Of a stretch of 15,096 nucleotides of DNA, positions 7,330 through 14,805 are shown in pieces; position 1 is the stretch's first letter; each line of letters begins with the position of its first letter. The translations under genes were made by a program, and so were the position numbers. Source of the stretch: Cyclobacteriaceae bacterium (GTDB lineage: Bacteria; Bacteroidota; Bacteroidia; Cytophagales; Cyclobacteriaceae); contig JALOMY010000025.1 of NCBI GenBank assembly GCA_025455225.1, positions 1-15,096 of the forward strand. The letters run 5' to 3'. The notes beneath the pieces were generated by a model. That model had not been told where the DNA came from. It did no database searches and saw only the letters and a program-made list of their open reading frames with translations.

Positions 7330-8364
7330 TCAGCCTTTATTTACTATTGCTTTCAATATTCTTCTGACTATACCAGGACCCTCATAAACGAAACCGGTGT
7401 AAAGTTGAATCAGATTGGCCCCGGCTTCCAGTTTTTCGAGGGCATCGCTTTCATTCATTATCCCCCCTACTCCAATTATCGGGAATTCAGGGCCGAGTTG
7501 CTTACGCAGGTAGCGGATTATTTCTGTGGAATGATTTGACAATGGTTTACCGCTTAATCCACCGGTTCCAATATTTTCAAGTGTTTCTTTTGATGTTGTT
7601 AGTCCTATGCGTGAGATGGTTGTATTAGTGGCTATCACACCATCCATTTTGGTTTCCTTCAGAATCTCAATTACATCATCAAGTTGTTCAACAGTAAGAT
7701 CGGGAGCAATTTTCAGCAACACCGGTTTGAGTTTCAGCTTCGAATCTAGTATTGATTTGACATGCACAAGCAACTTGCGAAGCGGTTCCTTCTCCTGCAA
7801 TTCGCGAAGCCCGGGGGTATTGGGTGAACTCACATTCACAACAAAGTAATCCACCACCGGGTAAAGGGTATCAATACAATACGCATAATCCTCCAGAGCC
7901 TGTTCATTAGGCGTTACTTTGTTCTTGCCGATATTACCACCCACAATTACTTTTGATTTTCTCTTTTTCAATCGCTCAACGGCAGCGTTAACACCTTCAT
8001 TGTTAAAGCCCATGCGGTTGATTAATGCCTCATCAACCGGCAACCGGAACAACCTGGGTTTATCATTCCCGGGCTGAGGTTTAGGAGTTAATGTGCCGAT
8101 TTCAACAAAGCCGAATCCAAAGCAAGAAAGTTCATCAATCAGTTTCGCGTCTTTATCAAACCCGGCCGCCAGACCTACCGGGTTTTTGAATTTTAATCCC
8201 CATATTGTTCGTTCCAGTAAAGGATTTTGGTAATCAAACAATCCTCTCAACAACGTCTGAAATCCGGGGATTGAACCTTTCAACCGAAGTATACCGATAA
8301 CGAAATGATGAATTTTTTCCGGATCGAACAGAAAAAGTAGCGGCTTGATGACGTGTTTATACAT
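7330..8364 (-). CDS. pyrD: Quinone-dependent (class 2) dihydroorotate dehydrogenase
   Basis: This enzyme oxidises dihydroorotate to orotate with quinone as acceptor, the fourth step of pyrimidine synthesis, at the inner face of the cytoplasmic membrane (EC 1.3.5.2). The length, 344 residues, is normal. The N-terminal amphipathic region (about 1-40) is the class 2 membrane/quinone-binding extension. The FMN barrel follows, with GLAAGFDKDA (64-73), the EIGTLTPKPQPGN stretch (88-100), NRMGFNNEG (116-124) and NVSSPNTPGLRELQ (177-190). Ser180 is the catalytic base that marks class 2; Asn177 and Asn182 match substrate-binding residues. GVGGI near the C-terminus binds the FMN phosphate. A strong Bacteroidota promoter lies directly upstream and a probable terminator downstream, so it is probably transcribed alone. 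Confidence 0.97.
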   Translation of the reverse strand: MYKHVIKPLLFLFDPEKIHHFVIGILRLKGSIPGFQTLLRGLFDYQNPLLERTIWGLKFKNPVGLAAGFDKDAKLIDELSCFGFGFVEIGTLTPKPQPGNDKPRLFRLPVDEALINRMGFNNEGVNAAVERLKKRKSKVIVGGNIGKNKVTPNEQALEDYAYCIDTLYPVVDYFVVNVSSPNTPGLRELQEKEPLRKLLVHVKSILDSKLKLKPVLLKIAPDLTVEQLDDVIEILKETKMDGVIATNTTISRIGLTTSKETLENIGTGGLSGKPLSNHSTEIIRYLRKQLGPEFPIIGVGGIMNESDALEKLEAGANLIQLYTGFVYEGPGIVRRILKAIVNKG

Positions 8365-8375
8365 GCCTGGTTAAT

Positions 8376-8399
8376 CGGGTTCAAAACTAAAGAAACCCG
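8376..8399. repeat. Inverted repeat bracketing the pyrD -7 box
   Basis: CGGGTT (8376-8381) and AACCCG (8394-8399) are exact reverse complements 12 bases apart. The 8-base -7 box (8382-8389) lies between them, starting directly after the first arm. One arm falls near the expected start of transcription, so the full repeat would not be in the RNA. This favours a DNA operator over an RNA hairpin. Function inferred. Confidence 0.5.
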
Positions 8400-8411
8400 G
8401 TTTGTTCACAA
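8382..8411 (-). promoter_or_regulatory. pyrD promoter, Bacteroidota type
   Basis: On the minus strand TTG (8411-8409), a 19-base spacer and TAGTTTTG (8389-8382) match the Bacteroidota -33/-7 consensus (TTG, then TAnnTTTG) without mismatch. Transcription should start near 8376, giving a leader of roughly 12 bases before the pyrD ATG at 8364. This is the best promoter in the window. Confidence 0.65.
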
Positions 8412-8440
8412 CCTGTCGATTGATAGAAAATTATAATTAC

Positions 8441-10768
8441 TTAAAAATTAAAGCCAAGATTAAAGAAAAACCGGAATTCATCTATTTGTTCATCCCTGGA
8501 TACACTCACCTGGATTGGACCTATTAGCGACATATAACTTGCCGTTATGCCGTAGCCGAATTGATAAAAGGCACCGGTATCATTTTGTTCACTAAAGGTA
8601 AAATCAAAAAGGGTTGACCAGTAATCAGACGGGTCATAGCCGGCTGCCAGCAGATTAACTGCGGGGGATAGATAGAAATTCTTAACCGGGCTATACTGAA
8701 GCTGCGCACCCACCGTCATCACCTGTGGTGCGGCAACTTCCCCTTCCCGCAAGCCGGTAAATAAAAAATAATTGGCTCGTGACCGGGGCACCAAACCGCC
8801 AACAAAAATGAAATCACCGGCTCCGACTGAATACGCAGATAACCGGTTGCTGATATCCGAAACTTCCTGCGTTAACCCAATCTGACCGATTAACTGCAAT
8901 GTAGATTTCGAGGTAATTGAAATATTTTTTAATACCTGAATATTCAGCCTTGCATACGGTTGTATAAGACCCGATAAGTTGGTTGAAGTTTGTACTGAAT
9001 CCGTGCTGAATAAAAAGTCAACAGAAAACGGATTGTCGAAATTTAACCGTCCCTCCATTTTTACAAGAGTTCCCTTTGAAGGGAAATAAACTTTATCGAG
9101 CGTATTGTGTATATAATGAATATTGGCTGAAAGAAGATTCATCTTATAGTTGATCACCTCAATAAAGTCAGGATTGGTCTCATCCCGTGGATCAATTTTT
9201 GGTTTCAACTGATTTCTTTGCCAGCCCATACCCAAACCCCAATAACTATATCGGCTGACCGTTCGGTTAAACATCGAACGAATAACTACATGTTGATTGA
9301 AAAGATCGGAAATAGGAGTACCGTTAATGAAGGAATTCAATAAGACACGCTCACTATACACTTCATTGAAGTTCCACCACTTCATTTGCTTACCCAAATA
9401 GTAATAATAGTTAAACCGGAACCGGGGATTTTCTGCCAGGTCTAATGTAACAACCATTCGCGAAGCGGGTAACAACACATTACGCTTGGTGTAATTGAGA
9501 ATAAGCCCGGCTCCGCGATCGGTATCATAATGAATGGCAAACTTAACCGCATTGGAAGGTTTCTCCTTTCCATCAATGGTCATTACAGATTTTACACTGT
9601 CACCTTCAATCCGGTAGGTAATTTTATCAAACAACCGGGTACCCAGCAGCCGGTGTACACTTGCCCCGGCTTGTTCACGGGAAATTTTATCGCCCGGTTT
9701 CCATTCAAATTTTGTTAGCACCAGTTTTCTATTGTCCTCACTGATTCCGCTCAAATCAATCTGATCCAATGTGTATTGTCCGGGTCGTTTGGGAATCCGT
9801 TGAATCTTTCGTTTTGAAAATTGTTTCATGTTATTCGCCAGTTCCACCAACTGAGGCATAACTTCTTTTACGGCCAGATCTCCGCTCACCATCATGGAAT
9901 CTCCGTATTCGAAATCCATGGTGCCGTATTTCAGGTGTTTCACCACATCGACAAAAATATCGCTCTTCTCCTTTTCCCTTTCATAACTGATGTTGCCTGC
10001 CAGAAACGTAGTTTGAAGCAATAAGGAAACCGCTGATGTTAGTTCCTCTTCCTTCATGAGCCCTCCACCCACATCAACCGCAATAATGTAGTCGGCACCC
10101 ATTTGCCGGCAGTATGTTACCGGAAGGTTCATATAAACACCTCCATCAACCAGTAAGCGGTTATTAATTCTCACAGGTGAAAACACCGTAGGAATTGACA
10201 TGCTGGCCCGAACTGCAGACGCCAGGCTGCCGCTACGAAGAATTACCGGCTCGCCTTGTACAATATCAGCTGCAACACATAAAAAGGGAGTAGGCAGTTT
10301 ATTGAAATCGGTAATGGTTTTTACCGGGAAAAACAAATTCGATAAAAGTTCTTCGATTTGCTGACCTTCAACCACGCCCATAGGAAACTGGGGTTTCATT
10401 CCCAGCAACGGCAATTCATATACATACCGGCCAAATTCATCTTTCTCCTCAATATTGATTTCAGGAAAAGTAATTGCGTTGGTAAACAGGCTGGTCCATG
10501 GAATAACTTTAGCAATAGAATCGATTTGGTTACCTGAATAACCGGATGCGTACAAGGCACCGACAACGGATCCCATACTTGTTCCTGCAATATAATCCGG
10601 AACAATGCCCAGCGAATCCAATACCTGCAAGATCCGGATGTGGGCTATGCCTTTAGCGCCACCTCCGCTAAGAACCAAACCGATCTTAGGTTTTGCCGGC
10701 TGTGAATAGGATGTGAAGGCCAGAAAAATAATGGGTATAAAAAAGACTGCACGCTTAAGATGGATCAC
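8441..10768 (-). CDS. Patatin-like phospholipase fused to POTRA and outer-membrane beta-barrel
   Basis: The 775-residue protein has a signal peptide (about 1-22) and a patatin domain (about 28-300). The patatin domain shows the oxyanion loop SGGGAKG (34-40), nucleophile Ser64 in GTSMG and Asp208 in DGG, so the Ser-Asp dyad is complete. A POTRA-like segment follows (about 335-405, containing a LFDKITYRIEG-type strand). The C-terminal beta-barrel (about 410-775) is of the BamA/surface-antigen type and ends on the aromatic strand FRFFFNLGFNF, as outer-membrane barrels do. This is the architecture of PlpD-like type Vd proteins, where the barrel carries a lipase. The start is a GTG at 10768: an in-frame stop lies just upstream and no ATG occurs before residue 65. 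The gene seems transcribed separately, with its own -7 box upstream. It may also act on the cell's own lipids. Confidence 0.93.
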   Translation of the reverse strand: MIHLKRAVFFIPIIFLAFTSYSQPAKPKIGLVLSGGGAKGIAHIRILQVLDSLGIVPDYIAGTSMGSVVGALYASGYSGNQIDSIAKVIPWTSLFTNAITFPEINIEEKDEFGRYVYELPLLGMKPQFPMGVVEGQQIEELLSNLFFPVKTITDFNKLPTPFLCVAADIVQGEPVILRSGSLASAVRASMSIPTVFSPVRINNRLLVDGGVYMNLPVTYCRQMGADYIIAVDVGGGLMKEEELTSAVSLLLQTTFLAGNISYEREKEKSDIFVDVVKHLKYGTMDFEYGDSMMVSGDLAVKEVMPQLVELANNMKQFSKRKIQRIPKRPGQYTLDQIDLSGISEDNRKLVLTKFEWKPGDKISREQAGASVHRLLGTRLFDKITYRIEGDSVKSVMTIDGKEKPSNAVKFAIHYDTDRGAGLILNYTKRNVLLPASRMVVTLDLAENPRFRFNYYYYLGKQMKWWNFNEVYSERVLLNSFINGTPISDLFNQHVVIRSMFNRTVSRYSYWGLGMGWQRNQLKPKIDPRDETNPDFIEVINYKMNLLSANIHYIHNTLDKVYFPSKGTLVKMEGRLNFDNPFSVDFLFSTDSVQTSTNLSGLIQPYARLNIQVLKNISITSKSTLQLIGQIGLTQEVSDISNRLSAYSVGAGDFIFVGGLVPRSRANYFLFTGLREGEVAAPQVMTVGAQLQYSPVKNFYLSPAVNLLAAGYDPSDYWSTLFDFTFSEQNDTGAFYQFGYGITASYMSLIGPIQVSVSRDEQIDEFRFFFNLGFNF

Positions 10769-10789
10769 ACAAGTTCAATTTAAGAGCAA

Positions 10790-10797
10790 CAAAATTA
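10790..10797 (-). promoter_or_regulatory. Possible -7 box of the patatin gene
   Basis: TAATTTTG on the minus strand is an exact TAnnTTTG match ending 22 bases before the GTG start, giving a leader of about 15 bases. No TTG is found at the right distance upstream, so only half of the promoter is supported. Confidence 0.42.
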
Positions 10798-10908
10798 GAG
10801 AAAGTACGAATTACCCATAGTGATAAAAATCAGTGCGAAGAAAAAGGACAGGTAAATAACAAGCTCATATTGGAATGCCAAGTTTTAAATCGATTGCTGT
10901 TCTATTTA

Positions 10909-10938
10909 AAATAAAAAAGGAGAGCTAATGCCCTCCTT
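10909..10938 (-). terminator. Rho-independent terminator after the small outer-membrane protein gene
   Basis: On the minus strand AAGGAG and CTCCTT (10938-10933 with 10922-10917) pair, then one mismatch, then GC with GC around an ATTA loop. The stem is followed directly by TTTTATTTT. It lies 21 bases beyond the stop codon at 10960. The rest of 10769-10959 shows only the patatin -7 box. Confidence 0.8.
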
Positions 10939-10959
10939 CAATTGTCAAACGACACTTTA

Positions 10960-11460
10960 TTACTTTATTCTATAAGTAATCCCAAAGCTACCTCCGGAGG
11001 CTGTTCCACCGCCAAACTCCAGGTTAATACCGAACTTATCGCTAAAGAAATACCGGCCACCGATTTGGGCATCCAATCCAAAGGAAGAAGATTTTGCGTC
11101 ACCATATTCTATGTCAGACCAGATGTAATAACCCAGGGATAACCCGGCATAAAAATTCCATTCGCTGGGCATATTCAGCAGTCTGTTAAAATGATAATTA
11201 CCATTAAATGCTATAACTGTTAAATTTTGGTCCCAATCATCTCCAGCTGCGTTGTAATCGTAATTACGAAAGGAAATTTTTGGACCAATGGTAATATCTT
11301 CATGCACGCCAAAATCTGCACCAAAATAGATTGGAACACCATAGCTTGAAAAACCAAGCCCGGCATTTAATTGACTTCCTCCTTTACCCGGAGGGGCTTG
11401 AGCAAATGCAACACCAAGGGTGAGCAGCATCATCGCAAAAAGAAGGTTTATTTTTTTCAT
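10960..11460 (-). CDS. Small outer-membrane beta-barrel protein
   Basis: The protein has 166 residues with a clear signal peptide cleaved after about AFA (19-21). The mature part is glycine- and aromatic-rich with alternating strands. Examples are GLGFSSYGVPIYFGADFGV, NFYAGLSLGYYIW and the closing GSFGITYRIK. The length fits an 8-stranded barrel of the outer-membrane porin-like class (OMP_b-brl type). Such proteins in Bacteroidota are mostly of unknown role, structural or adhesive. The gene stands alone: a promoter-like pair lies upstream (11502-11532) and a good terminator downstream. The leader before the ATG is A/T-rich without a Shine-Dalgarno sequence. The barrel call is firm; I can give no substrate. 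Confidence 0.88.
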   Translation of the reverse strand: MKKINLLFAMMLLTLGVAFAQAPPGKGGSQLNAGLGFSSYGVPIYFGADFGVHEDITIGPKISFRNYDYNAAGDDWDQNLTVIAFNGNYHFNRLLNMPSEWNFYAGLSLGYYIWSDIEYGDAKSSSFGLDAQIGGRYFFSDKFGINLEFGGGTASGGSFGITYRIK

Positions 11461-11501
11461 GTTTGTATTGGTTAATTAATGGTTGTACGATTTCACGGCC
11501 G

Positions 11502-11532
11502 CAAGTATAACCGTAAGCAGGTGCAAAAACAA
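11502..11532 (-). promoter_or_regulatory. Probable promoter of the small outer-membrane protein gene
   Basis: On the minus strand TTG (11532-11530), a 20-base spacer and TATACTTG (11509-11502) fit the Bacteroidota consensus with one mismatch in the -7 box. Transcription would start near 11496, giving an untranslated leader of about 35 bases. Confidence 0.48.
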
Positions 11533-11612
11533 CCCAATTACGCCTTTTATGCTGAATTCAGGATGAATTTCAGATTTTGTACGACCATCTCATTAACCGG
11601 ATTTTAGCGAGG

Positions 11613-12182
11613 CTACGACTTTGACTTTTTCCTTGATGATTTCTGTTTCTTCGTCTTGTCAGGAAACTTGTAAAAGGCACGCTGTACAGCATAATCAATC
11701 AAGTTACCACCCCGTGTACGCGATGCATCCATTACCCCTTCGGATGACCAGATTACTGAATTTTTTGAACCTTCTTCAATTTCGAGTATGAGTGAACCCT
11801 GGAGGATTTCACGCGACCAGTTCTTCGACTGATCCATCATAGCGGGATTGGTAGTGGGTGACTGACCCATCGGGCCTAGTTCAACTACATCCATTCGCGA
11901 AGAGGTTTCAACTACGTAGCTAACTCTCAATTGGGCAAGGGAGTCATCCTGATAGCGATAGCCCCGCACCTGCATCTCTTTAACAATAGCTGCTTTGATA
12001 CGTTCAAAAAAAGCATCTTTATCAACCTCTGCATCCTCACCGGCAACTAAATCACCGCGAACCACCGTAAACGTATCAAACGATAAAAGGTCGACTCCAC
12101 TTTTAGTTGAAGTCGTAAAATTCTGCGCGTAACCAGAAAGCAAGATGGTGTTTAACAGTATGGCCAGGTAAATCCGAATCAT
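11613..12182 (-). CDS. DUF4136-like exported protein
   Basis: The 189-residue protein begins with a signal peptide (about 1-20, ending GYAQ, no lipobox cysteine). The pattern of the rest fits DUF4136. There is an early aromatic strand (LSFDTFTVV), a helix ending in a glycine-aromatic turn (IVKEMQVRGYRYQDD), a strand LRVSYVVET, then SLILEIEEG, SVIWSSEGV, and a final helix ending YKFP. DUF4136 proteins are small periplasmic or outer-membrane proteins of unknown function, often lipoproteins, so the missing lipobox is worth noting. The last 15 residues are almost all Lys, Ser and Arg, a basic tail that could bind nucleic acid or anionic polymer. It lies 41 bases downstream of xerD with no terminator between, so it may be read from the xerD promoter. 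Confidence 0.78.
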   Translation of the reverse strand: MIRIYLAILLNTILLSGYAQNFTTSTKSGVDLLSFDTFTVVRGDLVAGEDAEVDKDAFFERIKAAIVKEMQVRGYRYQDDSLAQLRVSYVVETSSRMDVVELGPMGQSPTTNPAMMDQSKNWSREILQGSLILEIEEGSKNSVIWSSEGVMDASRTRGGNLIDYAVQRAFYKFPDKTKKQKSSRKKSKS

Positions 12183-12223
12183 AGGTATCGTAAAGGTACA
12201 ATAAATACAGGTAAGGTAAATGA

Positions 12224-13120
12224 TCAGCTGCGTGGATGAAACTCGGTGATTACTTGTTTGAGGTAATCCCGGTCCAGATGAGTATAGATTTCAGTTGTGG
12301 TAATAGATTCGTGACCGAGCATCTCCTGAACTACCCGAAGATCAGCACCGCCTTCAATCAGGTGGGTGGCAAATGAATGCCTGAAAGTATGGGGGCTGAT
12401 TACCTTCTTTAACCCGATCCGATCCGCCAGGTCTTTAATTATAGTAAATACCGAAACACGTGAAATTTTTCTTCCGAATCGGTTCAGAAATACCACGCTC
12501 TCAAATCCTTTCTTTACCGGAACATGCACACGCACTTCTTCAACATATATTTTAAGGTACTTAAGTGCATCACGACCTGAAGGCACCAACCTTTCTTTAT
12601 TCCCTTTACCAATCACCCGTAAAAAACCCACATCAAAATAGATGTTGTTTAGTCTCAGATCTACCAATTCTGAAACGCGTAAACCCGATCCGTACAAAAC
12701 CTCCAGCATGGCGCGGTTGCGCATACCTTCGGGTTTCGACAAATCAATCGCTGAAAGAAGTTGCTCAATCTCCGGATAACTGAGTATATCAGGAAGCTTC
12801 CTTCCGATTTTAGGACCTTCCAGTAATTCGGTTGGGTCTTTATCAATCAGTTCTTCAAACATCAGGTATTTATAAAATCCCTTGATGCCCGAGAGAATCC
12901 GAGCCTGGCTGTAGGCGCTCATGCCCAACTCATTAATATAATGGATGAACGATTGAAGCTGGCGCGTGGTTAGTGACAACGGGGAGGCTTTTATCTTTTT
13001 TAACTCAACAAACTGCCGCAGCAGTTCCACATCATGTACATAGGCAGCGATGGAATTCTCTGAAAGCGACCGTTCCAGTTTCAGGTAATGACTAAAATGT
13101 TTGATGTGCAGGTCCCACAT
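12224..13120 (-). CDS. xerD: XerD-type tyrosine recombinase
   Basis: With the ATG at 13120 the protein has 298 residues, the length of E. coli XerD. A TTG four codons upstream (13132) is possible but unneeded. The N-terminal SAM-like core-binding domain (about 1-100) is followed by the catalytic domain with the full active set: Arg148 (GLRVSEL), Lys172 (GKGNKE), His244 and Arg247 (PHTFRHSFATHL), His270 (MLGHES) and nucleophile Tyr279 (EIYTHL). XerD with XerC resolves chromosome dimers at dif during division. Its setting among housekeeping genes and the absence of repeats or mobile genes argue against a phage integrase. XerC and XerD are hard to separate in Bacteroidota, so the D is likely but not certain. 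A promoter-like pair lies in the divergent gap shared with aroQ. Confidence 0.93.
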   Translation of the reverse strand: MWDLHIKHFSHYLKLERSLSENSIAAYVHDVELLRQFVELKKIKASPLSLTTRQLQSFIHYINELGMSAYSQARILSGIKGFYKYLMFEELIDKDPTELLEGPKIGRKLPDILSYPEIEQLLSAIDLSKPEGMRNRAMLEVLYGSGLRVSELVDLRLNNIYFDVGFLRVIGKGNKERLVPSGRDALKYLKIYVEEVRVHVPVKKGFESVVFLNRFGRKISRVSVFTIIKDLADRIGLKKVISPHTFRHSFATHLIEGGADLRVVQEMLGHESITTTEIYTHLDRDYLKQVITEFHPRS

Positions 13121-13129
13121 ATCGGCAAT

Positions 13130-13159
13130 CAAAATTCCAGAATCCTTTTACAAACTCAA
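13130..13159 (-). promoter_or_regulatory. Probable xerD promoter
   Basis: On the minus strand TTG (13159-13157), a 19-base spacer and GAATTTTG (13137-13130) fit the Bacteroidota consensus with one mismatch, the first base of the -7 box. It ends 9 bases before the ATG at 13120. It also overlaps the alternative TTG start at 13132, which supports the ATG. Confidence 0.42.
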
Positions 13160-13228
13160 AATGGATCCGGTGATATTACCCGTTATCCTGATGTGGACTA
13201 TTGGTTAAAGTCTACCTATCTTTCCCCT

Positions 13229-13657
13229 ATGAAAATACAAATCATTAATGGGCCCAACCTGAATTTGCTGGGCATTCGTGAGGAAGACATTTATGGCAGC
13301 CGCGATTTTGAAAATTACCTGGAAGAATTGAAAAGGCATTTTCCCCAGGCAGAACTACATTACTTCCAGTCGAATGTTGAAGGTGATCTGATCAACAAAC
13401 TCCACGAAACAGGTTTCAGTTTTGGAGGTATTGTATTAAACGCAGGTGCCTACACACATACTTCCATTGCCATCCATGATGCCATTGGGGCAATCAAGAC
13501 TCCGGTGGTTGAAGTTCATATTTCCAATATTTATGCCCGGGAAGAGTTTCGTCATAAAAGCCTGATCACATCTAAATGTGCGGGTCTTATTTCCGGGTTT
13601 GGGTTAGAAGGATATGCCATGGCCATTCAATACCTGCTTAAGAAAAAAATAAGTTAA
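13229..13657 (+). CDS. aroQ: Type II 3-dehydroquinate dehydratase
   Basis: The enzyme dehydrates 3-dehydroquinate to 3-dehydroshikimate, the third step of the shikimate pathway, as a cytoplasmic dodecamer (EC 4.2.1.10). The 142-residue length is typical. The start at 13229 opens directly on the family's first strand (MKIQIINGPNLNLLG). An open frame extends 47 codons further upstream but encodes nothing family-like and overlaps the xerD start. Catalytic and binding residues are all present: Asn10, Arg17, Tyr22, Asn71, His77, His97, Arg104 and Arg108. The gene diverges from xerD. The next gene starts 45 bases later on the same strand with no terminator between, so aroQ and the aminotransferase may be co-transcribed. 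A TATCTTTC box at 13217-13224 could be its -7 region, but no partner is visible. Confidence 0.97.
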   Translation: MKIQIINGPNLNLLGIREEDIYGSRDFENYLEELKRHFPQAELHYFQSNVEGDLINKLHETGFSFGGIVLNAGAYTHTSIAIHDAIGAIKTPVVEVHISNIYAREEFRHKSLITSKCAGLISGFGLEGYAMAIQYLLKKKIS

Positions 13658-13702
13658 AGCCCGTATAATCCTTGCAGGTACTGAGTCCGTTACCAACCGT
13701 AT

Positions 13703-14761
13703 ATGATTTCGTTCTATCCAGGTCCGTCTAAACTCTATGCCCGGGTTCCCAATTTCCTGAAAGATGCCTGTGCATCGGGTATTCTGAGTATGAACCATCG
13801 CAGTGCGGAATTTGAAGATCTGTTTAAACGAACGGTTGACTTGCTCAGGCAAAAACTCAATATCCCCTCCGGCTACTCCCTTTATTTTGTATCATCGGCA
13901 ACCGAATGCTGGGAGATTATCGCCCAGTCACTGATCAAAAAGCAGAGTGTTCATGTATATAACGGTGCCTTTGGCAAGAAGTGGTTCGACTACACCAGTA
14001 GGCTAAAGCCTGAAGCAGTTGCATCACCCTTTGACCAGGAAACTGAGGCTCTTTCGGTTACTAAAACATTTGAAAATGCCGAAGTAATTTGCTTCACACA
14101 GAATGAAACTTCGAACGGAACCCAGGTCAGCAACCGAATTTTACATACTGTAAGAAAGTCTAATCCAGAATCCCTGATTGCTGTAGATGCAACCTCTTCT
14201 ATGGGCGGTATTGAACTGGATTTTCTTACAGCCGATGTCTGGCTGGCTTCTGTGCAAAAGTGTTTTGGCCTTCCGGCAGGGCTTGGCATCCTGATATGTT
14301 CCCCTGCTGCCTTGCATCGCGCCCGTGAAATCAACGAACGCAATCACTACAACAGCTTGTTGTTCCTGGAGGAAATGGCCCAGCGAAATCAAACTTCGTA
14401 CACACCCAATGTTCTCGATATCTATTTATTGATGCGGGTGCTGGAGGAAATCAAACCCATTGACAAAATCAATAAATCCCTGGTTGCCCGTTACCGGAAA
14501 TGGGAAACCATGTTCGACTCCAAAGGAAACCAACTTCAGTTGCTCATCAAGAATAAGGCGGTCCGGTCGCACACCGTTCTTACCCTTGAAGCCAAACCGG
14601 ATGTAATTCAGTTGGTGAAAAGTAAAGCAAAGCAAGCCGGATTTATTCTGGGTGAAGGCTACGGAGACCTGAAGAACACTACATTTCGCATTGCTAATTT
14701 CCCGGCATTGAAGCGGAATGAAATTGCCCGGCTAATGGATTTTCTGTATGAATTTATATAA
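13703..14761 (+). CDS. SerC-like class V aminotransferase
   Basis: The 352-residue protein is a fold-type I, class V PLP enzyme close to phosphoserine aminotransferase. It opens FYPGPSKL, like the NAGP start of SerC, and keeps a His32-Arg33 pair in MNHRSAEF. Further hallmarks are NETSNGT (134-140), the PLP-ring Asp162 (VDATSS) and the PLP lysine Lys186 (SVQKCFG). Trp70 could stack on PLP. SerC makes 3-phosphoserine from 3-phosphohydroxypyruvate and glutamate. However, by memory of E. coli SerC, Arg77 and the His328-Arg329 pair that hold the substrate phosphate have no match here (SATECWE and YGDLKN instead). I therefore give no gene symbol: it could be a divergent SerC or an aminotransferase for another acid. 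It follows aroQ closely, and its stop codon lies inside a long hairpin. Confidence 0.85.
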   Translation: MISFYPGPSKLYARVPNFLKDACASGILSMNHRSAEFEDLFKRTVDLLRQKLNIPSGYSLYFVSSATECWEIIAQSLIKKQSVHVYNGAFGKKWFDYTSRLKPEAVASPFDQETEALSVTKTFENAEVICFTQNETSNGTQVSNRILHTVRKSNPESLIAVDATSSMGGIELDFLTADVWLASVQKCFGLPAGLGILICSPAALHRAREINERNHYNSLLFLEEMAQRNQTSYTPNVLDIYLLMRVLEEIKPIDKINKSLVARYRKWETMFDSKGNQLQLLIKNKAVRSHTVLTLEAKPDVIQLVKSKAKQAGFILGEGYGDLKNTTFRIANFPALKRNEIARLMDFLYEFI

Positions 14762-14795
14762 CCGGTTGTTCAAAGAAACATGAACAACCGGTTAT
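14758..14795. repeat. 15-bp perfect hairpin between convergent genes
   Basis: Bases 14758-14772 and 14781-14795 are exact reverse complements around an 8-base loop. Each arm contains the self-palindrome AACCGGTT. The left arm includes the stop codon of the aminotransferase gene (14759-14761), and the right arm ends 10 bases before the stop of the facing gene. Neither strand has a proper T-tract after it. It probably ends or protects both convergent transcripts, but a protein-binding site is possible. Confidence 0.7.
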
Positions 14796-14805
14796 GAACC
14801 TCGTT

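Noticed and set aside
11552..11561. CTGAATTCAG, a 10-base palindrome after the DUF4136 gene.
   Set aside because: There is no loop and no T-tract on either strand, so it is not a terminator, and no promoter element is close enough to make it an operator.
11483..11584. TTGTACGA occurring twice, about 94 bases apart, near the small outer-membrane protein gene.
   Set aside because: Two 8-base matches in A/T-rich intergenic sequence are not enough for a repeat or binding site, and no spacing or symmetry supports one.
12224..13120. The tyrosine recombinase as an integrase of a mobile element.
   Set aside because: Length and motifs fit XerD, its neighbours are housekeeping genes, and no attachment-site repeats or tRNA gene are present.
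13121..13132. A TTG start four codons upstream of the xerD ATG.
   Set aside because: It overlaps the best -7 box for the gene, and the ATG at 13120 gives the usual 298-residue length.
13088..13228. Upstream extension of aroQ in the same frame.
   Set aside because: It encodes 47 residues unlike the family, overlaps the xerD start region, and the family begins exactly at the ATG at 13229.
13990..14635. Open frames on the minus strand opposite the aminotransferase.
   Set aside because: The plus-strand frame encodes a complete, recognisable enzyme. The opposite frames have no signal peptide, domain or motif.
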